Source: Acidobacteriota bacterium
GTDB taxonomy: Bacteria > Acidobacteriota > UBA6911
DNA length: 64,000 nt
Reading direction: 5' to 3'
NCBI GenBank assembly: GCA_012729555.1
Contig: JAAYCX010000013.1
Span: forward strand, 1-64,000
The notes beneath the pieces were generated by a model that did not search any database, was not told the DNA's origin, and was given only the letters and a program-made list of their open reading frames with translations. Shown here in pieces: positions 1 through 7,072 of the stretch (its first letter is position 1; each line of letters opens with the position of its first letter). A program made the position numbers and the translations under genes.

Positions 1-890
1 CGGCCACCGTCACCATCCAGGGGGACAACAAGGTGTACGTGCCGCTCAAGGGGCCCTGGATGGGGGTCTACGCCGCCGACGCCTGCGCCCTGGTCGTCGC
101 CGAGGAGATGGGGGCCCGGATCGAGGATGTGATCCTCCAGTACGACAACCGGGCGTTCTTCACCCCGGTCGGGGGGGGGAGCGACGGCACCACGGCCTCC
201 GCCTGGGTGATGAAGGAGGCGGCCGTGCGGTGCCGCAAGGCGCTGCTCGAGCTGGCCGCGCCCAAGTTCAAGGCCGGACCGGAGGAGCTCGACACGAAGG
301 ACACCATGGTTTTCCTGAAGTCCGACCCGGGCCGGAAGATCCCGTTCGGCCAGTTCATCGCCGACGAAGGCTTCGGCGACCAGGACAAGGACATCGCCGC
401 GACCTTCTTCGGCCGCCCCCCCGAGACGACCTGGCACCAGGGGGGGAAGGTGCTCGATGTCATGAACGCGAGCTTCTGCGAAGTGGCCGTGGACACCGAG
501 ACCGGCGAGGTCGAGGTGACCCGGTTCGTGGTGGCCTGCGACCCCGGCAAGGTGCTCCGGATGACGTCGTTCGAGGGGCAGCTGCACCAGGCGATGTACT
601 TCAGCCAGGGGGGCGGCCTTTCGGAGGAGTTCGTCTACGACAAGGCCAGCGGGGTGAAGCTCAGCACCAACATGATCGAGTACAGGAAGCCCACGATCCT
701 CGACCTCGGGCCGATCGAGACCTGCGCCGTGGAGAGCCGGTCGGGAAACGCCTGCTACGGCGCCTCCGGCATCAGCCACTGCATGGCGGCCCCGCAGCTC
801 CCGGTCTGCGCCGTGGCCAACGCCATAGGCAAGTGGATCGAACCCCCGATAACCCCGGACAAGGTGCTCCGGGCGCTCGGGAAGGCATAG
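1..890 (+). CDS. Molybdenum hydroxylase (xanthine dehydrogenase/aldehyde oxidase family) large subunit, C-terminal part
   Basis: The reading frame is open from base 3, so the gene starts upstream and only about 295 C-terminal residues are present. The pattern GGGSDGTTASAWVMKEAA, the late CEVAVDTETGEVEVTRFVVACDPG segment and the terminal AVANAIGKWIEPPITPDKVLRAL are typical of the molybdopterin-cytosine-dinucleotide binding domain of the XdhA/CoxL/aldehyde oxidase family, which hydroxylates carbon centres using water. In most members the last catalytic loop reads GxGEPP, with the Glu acting as base. Here the matching stretch is GASGISHCMAAPQ, with no Glu, so the substrate or activity may be atypical. 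A Tat-type ferredoxin follows 56 bases later and may be its electron partner. The family call is firm; the substrate is unknown. Confidence 0.85.
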   Translation, partial: ATVTIQGDNKVYVPLKGPWMGVYAADACALVVAEEMGARIEDVILQYDNRAFFTPVGGGSDGTTASAWVMKEAAVRCRKALLELAAPKFKAGPEELDTKDTMVFLKSDPGRKIPFGQFIADEGFGDQDKDIAATFFGRPPETTWHQGGKVLDVMNASFCEVAVDTETGEVEVTRFVVACDPGKVLRMTSFEGQLHQAMYFSQGGGLSEEFVYDKASGVKLSTNMIEYRKPTILDLGPIETCAVESRSGNACYGASGISHCMAAPQLPVCAVANAIGKWIEPPITPDKVLRALGKA

Positions 891-946
891 GAGCGGAGAG
901 GATCCGCATTCATGAAGCCGGTGACGACTCAGACGGGAGAACGGAA

Positions 947-1651
947 ATGGCCGACGATAAGAAGGTATTGAGGCGCGATTTTCTGAAGAGCGGGGGGACC
1001 GCCCTCGCCGCGGGGGCCCTGACGGTGGGGGCGCCGCTCGCCGCGGCGCCTCCGGCCGTGGAGGCCGCCGTTTCCCATGCGGCGTCCAAGGGGTATATCG
1101 TCTACGACAGCCGGCTCTGCTTCGGCTGCCAGAGCTGCATGTACGCCTGCTCGATGACGCACGAGGGGGTGGCGAACCCTTCGCTTTCGAGGATCCAGAT
1201 CATCCGCGACGCCCCCTCCTTCACCAAGTACCCCTATGACATCGTGATGTCGGTCTGCCGCCAGTGCGTCACCCCCGTCTGCGTGCAGAACTGCCCGACC
1301 GGCGCCTGTCACATCGATGCCGCCAACGGGAACGTACGCCGCATCGACCAGGAAAAATGCATCGGCTGCAAGCGCTGCATCCAGTCGTGCCCCCAGAGGC
1401 CCCACCGGACGGTCTGGGACCCGGGGAAGAAGAAATCGACCAAGTGCGACCTCTGCGTCGACGCCCCGTACTGGAACCACAAGGGGGGGCCCGGGGGAGA
1501 ACAGGCGTGTGTCAGCGTCTGCCCGGCCAAGGCGCTCAAGCTGGTGGACAAGGCGCCGTCGCAGACCGACATCGCCGGCTACGACGTGAACCTGGCGCCG
1601 CCCCCCCGGCCCAAGGCCGCTTTCCCCGTGCCGCCCCCCTCCCAGGAATAG
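947..1651 (+). CDS. Tat-exported 4Fe-4S ferredoxin-type electron transfer subunit
   Basis: 234 residues. The N-terminus has a twin-arginine signal (RRDFLKSG, followed by an Ala/Gly-rich hydrophobic stretch), so the protein should be exported folded with its clusters. Four cysteine groups of the DmsB/NrfC type follow: CFGCQSCMYAC, CRQCVTPVCVQNCP, CIGCKRCIQSCP and CDLC...CVSVCP, enough for four [4Fe-4S] clusters. The ATG at 947 is preceded by GGGAGA at suitable spacing. It lies between a molybdenum hydroxylase and a UGSC-family protein, all on the same strand, suggesting one periplasmic redox unit. The C-terminus is proline-rich. Family assignment is secure; the partner assignment is inferred from position. 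Confidence 0.88.
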   Translation: MADDKKVLRRDFLKSGGTALAAGALTVGAPLAAAPPAVEAAVSHAASKGYIVYDSRLCFGCQSCMYACSMTHEGVANPSLSRIQIIRDAPSFTKYPYDIVMSVCRQCVTPVCVQNCPTGACHIDAANGNVRRIDQEKCIGCKRCIQSCPQRPHRTVWDPGKKKSTKCDLCVDAPYWNHKGGPGGEQACVSVCPAKALKLVDKAPSQTDIAGYDVNLAPPPRPKAAFPVPPPSQE

Positions 1652-1764
1652 GGGGATCCGGGGGAAACCCGGGACCGGCTGGAGGGGCGCACGAAAATGC
1701 CCGCCGGCGCAGCGCGGCGGAAGCGCATCATCCTGATCGAGCCATTTTGAGGGGAGGGGGAGCC

Positions 1765-3516
1765 ATGAAGACATCCGTCCTGTCGGGAGCCGTCCTGCTT
1801 TTTTCCGCCGTCCTGATCTCCGCCGGGGGGACGGCGCCCGTCGCCGGCCAGGAAGCCCCCGACACCACCGCGGAGCGGCGCGTCACGGTCCTCAACCCGG
1901 CGATCGCCACGAAGCTGGTGGAGCGGGTGCCGCTCGCGCCGCGGACCCCTTCGCTCGAAGGAAAGACCCTCTACCTGGTCGACCTGCAGTGGGGGGGACC
2001 CGAGGCGGCCTACAGCGTCTTCGAGGAAATGCGGGACTGGTTCGCCCGAAACATCCCCTCGGTAAAGATCGAAATCCGGCGCTCCGCCGGGGGGCCGTTC
2101 GGCGACGACGCCGGGCTGCGGAAGGAGATCCTGGCCTCGGGGGCGGCGGGCGCCGTCATCGGGATAGGCGGTTGACACGGCTGCGTATCGGCCGTGAGCC
2201 GGTTTGCGCGGAACCTCGAACTTGAAGGCCGCATCCCCACCGTCGGCGCCTCCGCCGTCAATGTCGTGAAATTCAAGGACTACGAGCTCCAGTATTCCAA
2301 CGGCATGCCGATCCGCTACGTGGCGGTTCCCTTCCCCGTGGCCGGCCAGCCCCGAAGCGTCCACCGGGCCTACGTCGAGGGGAAGGACCTCCTCTCCGGC
2401 AAACCGATGATGCGGGCCGTCATCGACGCCCTGACGGCCCCGCTCACGGCCGAAGAGAAGCGCGCCGGGATGCCGCCGGCCGCCGCGCCCGAGCCGAGGC
2501 TCCTGGCGCCCGGCACGGAGGACGATCTCCAGCGCCTGTTCAAGGAGAGGGAGTGGACCGACTTCCTCCCCGTCGTCCTCCCGACCGAAAAGCGGGTGGC
2601 GGCCATGCTGCGGGGGACCAGCCGCAAGCCGGAAGAAGTGGTCAGCCGGACGGGCTCCCGGGAACTGACGGTGGAGAAGGCGGCGGTTTACGCCGTCATG
2701 GCCGGCGCCCGGCCCGAGTACTTCCCCGCCATCCTCGCGACGCTGACGCAGGCCCCCTCTTTCGGGAACTCCACCAGCTCCATGGCGAACATGATCGTCT
2801 TCAACGGGCCGGTCCGCCGGCGGCTCGGGATCCACTCGGGGACCGATGTGATGGGCCCCTTCAGCGAGGCCAACTCCGTCATCGGCCGCACCTTCACCCT
2901 GGCGGGCAAGATCCTGGGGGACCTCCGTCTCAACGTGGGAGCCTATTCGACCCTGGGCAGCGCGCTGCAATACAACAACCTCTGCATCGCCGAGAACGAG
3001 GAACTCCTCCCCGCCGGCTGGAATTCCCTCAGCGTCGAGATGGGGTTCAAGCCGGAGGAGGACGTGGTCAGCGTCGGCATTGGCTGGAGCTACATCTCGA
3101 GCGTGGGGGAGGCGCAGAGCGCCCACCCGCCCCACATGCTCATCCGCGACTACATGCGCTCGCTCTACGGCTCGGCCGCGACCATCGTCATGGACCCGAC
3201 CGTGGCCGGCCTGCTCAGGGACGTGCACGGCTTCAAATCCAAATCGGAGCTCGGCCGGTGGCTGGCGGACAACGTCGAGGTGGCCGCCTCCACCTTCTGG
3301 GGGAACGGCGTCAACACCACGGCCAGCATGCCGATGGCCCTCCAGGGGCTGGAACCGTTCGCGGGCTGGATGAAGGCGCCGCCGGACACCCTGATCAAAC
3401 CCTTCACCAACGCCCGCTCCATCCAGGTCATCGTCGCCGGCGGGAATATCCAGACCACCTGGTTCGCGACCGATTTCCGCTTCGGCCGGGGCATCCCCAT
3501 CACCCCCTGGAAATAA
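1765..3516 (+). CDS. UGSC-family selenoprotein with in-frame UGA (probable selenocysteine at residue 137)
   Basis: A signal peptide (MKTSVLSGAVLLFSAVLIS) is followed by one protein family that runs across a TGA at 2173-2175. Read through, the junction is AVIGIGG-U-HGC followed by VSAVSRFARNLELEGRIPTV. This matches the UGSC family, where U-G-S-C sits at the same place before a RGIPTV-like segment. The downstream half (EKAAVYAVMAGARPEYFPAI, FNGPVRRRLGIHSG, CIAENEE) is typical of the rest of that family. ATG 1765 has a strong GGGGAGGGGG ribosome binding site, whereas the possible restart GTG at 2194 has none. A SECIS-like hairpin follows the TGA. Total length would be 583 residues. The reaction is unknown; a redox role is inferred from the UxxC motif and the neighbouring ferredoxin. 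The alternative is a plain nonsense mutation in a broken gene, less likely because both halves look intact. Confidence 0.8.
2182..2208 (+). promoter_or_regulatory. bSECIS-like hairpin after the UGA of the UGSC gene
   Basis: Counting the TGA at 2173-2175 as bases 1-3, bases 17-20 (CGGC) pair with 26-29 (GCCG) around the loop CGTGA. The stem continues with a U-G and an A-U pair, a U-U mismatch, then four more pairs (two of them G-U). Its apical loop lies about 18-22 bases after the UGA, the range expected of bacterial selenocysteine insertion elements, and carries a G near its 5' side. Pairing was done by eye; folding energy was not computed. Confidence 0.55.
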
Positions 3517-3518
3517 TC

Positions 3519-3702
3519 AAATCCTGGACATCCACTCTTTGGGAAATTGTGGACATCCACCAAATGAGAGCCCCTGATCCTGGACATCCACCAATTCTGG
3601 ACATCCACTGATCCTGGATGTCGGCCAATCCTGGACACCCACAGATTGACATGGAAGGACCTCAACCCGGACCCGCACCCGATTGGTGGGTGTCCAGGAT
3701 TT
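3519..3702. repeat. Cluster of TGGACATCCAC repeats (family C)
   Basis: Exact copies of TGGACATCCAC lie at 3525-3535, 3550-3560, 3581-3591 and 3598-3608. Variants lie at 3616 (TGGATGTCGGCC) and 3632-3642 (TGGACACCCAC), and an inverted copy (GTGGGTGTCCA) at 3686-3696. Each is usually preceded by AATCC or AATTG. The same element recurs between and after the two aldo/keto reductase genes. The rest of the 290-base gap before the next gene holds no recognisable gene. Confidence 0.9.
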
Positions 3703-3806
3703 GGGGCCGGCCCCCGGGATCGCCCAATGGTATATTGTTAGAAGACCATCGGGTGCCCGAGCGCGTCCTGCAGGCGCACTTGCACCCGACCAGAGGAGGA
3801 CGCACC

Positions 3807-5324
3807 ATGGCCGGTTTCCCGGATACCCCCCTTTCGAGGCGAAAATTTCTCAAGGGCGCCACGCTCGTATCCGCGAGCCTCTCCCTCGGACCCCATTTCG
3901 TCTTTGGCAAAACCGGGCCCGACCGCCTGATGAAGCGTCCCATCGGACGCCTCGGTTTCGAGGCGACAACCCTCGGCCTGGGAGGCCAATCCTCCCTGCA
4001 GTGGACCCCCGCGGACGAGGATCCCGTCAGGATCATCCTCAAGGCCTTCGACCTCGGGATCAATTATTACGACACCTCGAACGTCTACGGCCCCAGCCAG
4101 TCCAACTACGGCAAGGCGTTCCGCGAGCTTCACCTGGTCCCCGGGCGGCCGGGGTACAACGAACGGCTCCGCCGCTCCTTCTTCCTGACCACGAAGACGA
4201 TGCTCCGCTTCGGCAAGGGAGGGTGGAAGAAGGAGGGGCTCTGGAGCTGGACCGACGGCGCCCAGGGATCGACCACTGTGGACGACATCCGGCGCACCCT
4301 GTCGCTCGTCTTCGGAGACGGGCAGGGGGCCTACCCCAGGGGGGCCTACGTCGACATGGTCCTGGTTCACGCCCTGGAGAGCCAGGCCGACATCGAGGCA
4401 GTCTACGAGGGGTACGGCCATCCCGATCCCAAGGCGGAGCACATCGGCGCGCTGACCACTCTCGTCGACTTCCGGGACGGCACCAACCTCACGGGCCTCA
4501 ACCCGAAGGAGGAAAGGCTCCTGCGCCATATCGGCTTCTCGGCCCACGCCTCGCCGGCCACCACGATGGAGATGATCCAGCGCGACCACCGGGGGGTGCT
4601 CGACGGGTTGCTCGTGGCCATCAACGCCAACGACCGGATGAACTTCAGCATGCAGCTGAACGCGATCCCCGTGGCCGCGGCCAACAATATCGGCGTCATC
4701 GCCATGAAGGTGTTCGCCGACGGCGCCATGTATTCCAAACCGGCGACCTGGACCAGCCGGGCCGACATGCTGGTCAGGACCGTGGGCAGCCCCGCGCTTC
4801 CCAGCCGCCGGCTGGTGGAATACTCCCTGACCACCCCCGGCGTTCATACCGCCGTCATCGGCATCGGGCACATCGACAGCGACTCCGCAGCCTGCCAGCT
4901 CGAGCAGAACCTCCTTGCCGCCCAGGTCGAACCGGCCGCCCTCGGCGCGGGCGACCGCCGCGCGATCGAAGAGCTGGCGCATTCGGCCAAGGAGGGCAAA
5001 ACCAACTACTTCCAGGCCGCCGCACAGCCCCTGGGCTCCCCGCGCTCGCCGGAAGCCAGCCAGCGGATGCGGGGAGAGCGGCGCACGGCGAGGCTTGAGT
5101 GGCATACGGCTTACGCGGGAGACGAACCTCTGGTGCGGTACGAAATCTGGCGCGACGGCCGGAAAACGGCCGAGACGCCCCACAAGCCGCAGGCCAGGCT
5201 GAACACCCCCTTCGCCTTCGAGGAAACCCTGGCCGACCGTTCCGCCCATCGCTACCGGGTGGTCGCCGTGGACCGCGCGGGAAGGAGGGCCGGGACCGAA
5301 GAGCTGGACCTTCCAAACATCTGA
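3807..5324 (+). CDS. Tat-exported aldo/keto reductase with C-terminal fibronectin III-like tail (copy 1)
   Basis: 505 residues. The Tat signal (SRRKFLKG) precedes an aldo/keto reductase barrel beginning RPIGRLGFEATTLGLGGQ. The usual catalytic set is visible: Asp and Tyr in YDTSNVYGPSQS, Lys in LTTKTML and His in MVLVHALE. The family reduces or oxidises carbonyl/alcohol groups of sugars and related compounds with NAD(P)H. After the barrel, the last 90 or so residues (EWHTAYAGDEPLVRYEIWRDG ending HRYRVVAVDRAGRR) resemble a fibronectin III module. ATG 3807 follows AGAGGAGGA. A second, closely similar gene follows directly, so this is a tandem duplicate. Export with a nucleotide cofactor makes Tat use plausible. 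The substrate is unknown. Confidence 0.85.
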   Translation: MAGFPDTPLSRRKFLKGATLVSASLSLGPHFVFGKTGPDRLMKRPIGRLGFEATTLGLGGQSSLQWTPADEDPVRIILKAFDLGINYYDTSNVYGPSQSNYGKAFRELHLVPGRPGYNERLRRSFFLTTKTMLRFGKGGWKKEGLWSWTDGAQGSTTVDDIRRTLSLVFGDGQGAYPRGAYVDMVLVHALESQADIEAVYEGYGHPDPKAEHIGALTTLVDFRDGTNLTGLNPKEERLLRHIGFSAHASPATTMEMIQRDHRGVLDGLLVAINANDRMNFSMQLNAIPVAAANNIGVIAMKVFADGAMYSKPATWTSRADMLVRTVGSPALPSRRLVEYSLTTPGVHTAVIGIGHIDSDSAACQLEQNLLAAQVEPAALGAGDRRAIEELAHSAKEGKTNYFQAAAQPLGSPRSPEASQRMRGERRTARLEWHTAYAGDEPLVRYEIWRDGRKTAETPHKPQARLNTPFAFEETLADRSAHRYRVVAVDRAGRRAGTEELDLPNI

Positions 5325-5331
5325 GGCTCAC

Positions 5332-5380
5332 AAATCGTGGACATCCACCCATTCACACAATGTGTGGATGTCCACGATTT
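5332..5380. repeat. Perfect inverted pair of family C repeats, possible terminator
   Basis: Arms 5332-5348 and 5364-5380 are exact reverse complements over 17 bases (AAATCGTGGACATCCAC and its complement) with a 15-base loop. It begins 7 bases after the stop of the first aldo/keto reductase and ends 19 bases before the next start. It could act as a transcription terminator or RNA-stabilising hairpin, but it lacks a T tract. Confidence 0.9.
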
Positions 5381-5399
5381 TCATCAAGGAGTGATCGGC

Positions 5400-6911
5400 A
5401 TGGCTGAAATGATCGAATGCACCGTCCCCCGCCGGCGGTTTATCCGGACCGCCGCCGCGGCCTCGGCCGGACTGGCCCTCGGACCCTGGTTTGTTTTCGG
5501 AAAGGCCAGGCCCGCCCGCCTCATGAAGCGCCCGATGGGGCGCCTCGGCTTCGAGGCCACCACCCTCGGCCTGGGGGGACAGGCATCCCTGCAGTGGACT
5601 CCCGCGGACGAAGACCCTGTCAGGATCATCCTCAAGGCTTTCGATCTCGGGGTGAATTACTACGACACCTCAAACGTCTACGACGGCAGCCAGTCCTTCT
5701 ACGGCAAGGCCTTCCGCGAGCTTCACCTGATCCCCGGGCAGGCGGGGTACAACGAGAGTCTCCGTCGATCCATCTTCCTGACGAGCAAGACCGCCCTCCG
5801 CTTCGGCAAAGGGGGATGGCAGAAACAGGGCCTGATCAACGTCTCCAACGGCAAGGGCGGCCACACGGCGGACGATTTGCGGCGGACCCTGTCGCAGGTC
5901 TTCGGGGACGGGCAGGGGGGGTATCCCGGCGGCTCCTACCTGAACATGGTGCTGCTGCACAGCATCTCGACCATGGCCGACATCGACGCCGCCTTCGAGG
6001 GGTACGACAAACCCGACCCGAAAGCGGAGACCATCGGCGCCCTGGCCACGCTAGTCGACTTCCGCGACGGCACCAACCTCACCGGCCTCAATCCGAAGGA
6101 GGAAAAGCTCATCCGCCACATCGGCTTCTCGGGCCACGCGGCCCCCGATATCATGATGGAGATCATCCAGAGGGATCGCCGTCGGGTCCTGGACGGGATG
6201 CTCGTGGCCATCAACGCCAACGACCGGATGAATTTCAGCATGCAGTACAACGTCATCCCGGTGGCCGCGGCAAACGACATCGGCGTCATCGCCATGAAGG
6301 TGTTCGCCGACGGCGCCATGTACTCGAAACCTGCCACCTGGACCAGCCGCCCCGACATGGTGGTCCGGACCGTGGGAAGCCCCTCCCTCCCCAGCCACCG
6401 GCTGGTGGAATATGCCTTGACCACCCCCGGGGTCCACACGGCCATTATCGGCACCGGGCATATCGATCCCGATGCGTCGGCGTGCCAGCTGGAGCAGAAC
6501 CTGCTCGCCGCCCAGGTCGAACCCGACGCGTTCGCCGTCTCCGACCGACGCGAGATCGAAAAAATGGCCCGCACTGCCAAGGAGGGCAAAACCAACTACT
6601 TCCAGGCCGCCGCCCAGCCGCTCGGAGGGCCGCGCGAAGCCGCGGCCGATCAGCACCTGCGGGAAGGCCATCGGATTTCCAGCGTCAGATGGCAGACGGC
6701 CTACGCGGGGGACGAGCCCTTGGCCCGCTATGAAATCTGGCGGGACGACCGGAAAGCGGGGGAGGTGCCCCACAGGCCGCAGGCCGATCGGACCCCCTTT
6801 TCCTTCGAGGAAAGGCTCGGGGACAAGGCGGCACACCGATACCGGGTCGTGGCGGTGGACGCCGCCGGACGGAGGGCCGAGACGGCCGATCTGGACCTGC
6901 CCGCCGTCTAG
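5400..6911 (+). CDS. Tat-exported aldo/keto reductase with C-terminal fibronectin III-like tail (copy 2)
   Basis: 503 residues, collinear and highly similar to the gene just upstream over its whole length. Shared segments include RLGFEATTLGLGGQ, SLQWTPADEDPVRIILKAFD and INANDRMNFSMQ. The Tat signal (PRRRFIRT) differs most. The same Asp/Tyr (YDTSNVYDGSQS), Lys (LTSKTAL) and His (VLLHSI) of the aldo/keto reductase family are present, with the same Fn3-like tail (YEIWRDDRKAGE). ATG 5400 has AAGGAG at 8 bases; the longer frame would begin inside the repeat hairpin. Tandem duplication followed by divergence is the simplest history. Whether both copies are active on the same substrate is unknown. 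Confidence 0.85.
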   Translation: MAEMIECTVPRRRFIRTAAAASAGLALGPWFVFGKARPARLMKRPMGRLGFEATTLGLGGQASLQWTPADEDPVRIILKAFDLGVNYYDTSNVYDGSQSFYGKAFRELHLIPGQAGYNESLRRSIFLTSKTALRFGKGGWQKQGLINVSNGKGGHTADDLRRTLSQVFGDGQGGYPGGSYLNMVLLHSISTMADIDAAFEGYDKPDPKAETIGALATLVDFRDGTNLTGLNPKEEKLIRHIGFSGHAAPDIMMEIIQRDRRRVLDGMLVAINANDRMNFSMQYNVIPVAAANDIGVIAMKVFADGAMYSKPATWTSRPDMVVRTVGSPSLPSHRLVEYALTTPGVHTAIIGTGHIDPDASACQLEQNLLAAQVEPDAFAVSDRREIEKMARTAKEGKTNYFQAAAQPLGGPREAAADQHLREGHRISSVRWQTAYAGDEPLARYEIWRDDRKAGEVPHRPQADRTPFSFEERLGDKAAHRYRVVAVDAAGRRAETADLDLPAV

Positions 6912-6926
6912 CGGGGTCCTCCGTAA

Positions 6927-7072
6927 GAAATCGTGGATGAAATCCTGGACATCCACCAATTGCCACGGATCGGCTCTTCCCAAAAGAGTGGATGTCCACA
7001 ATTGAAATCATGGACACCCACTCTTTGAAGGGTTCAGCGTAAAAGGTGGATGTCCACTATTTCAGGTGGATG
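6927..7072. repeat. Family C repeat cluster after the second aldo/keto reductase
   Basis: Contains TGGACATCCAC at 6946-6956, GTGGATGTCCAC at 6988-6999, TGGACACCCAC at 7011-7021 and GTGGATGTCCAC at 7046-7057. The last copy ends on the stop codon of the converging GH2 gene. Copies in both directions can form several alternative hairpins. No gene is visible between 6912 and 7056. Confidence 0.88.

Noticed and set aside
2194-3516. A separate gene starting at GTG 2194 after the stop at 2175
   Set aside because: No ribosome binding site, no family starts there, and the reading frame is continuous with the upstream half across the UGA.
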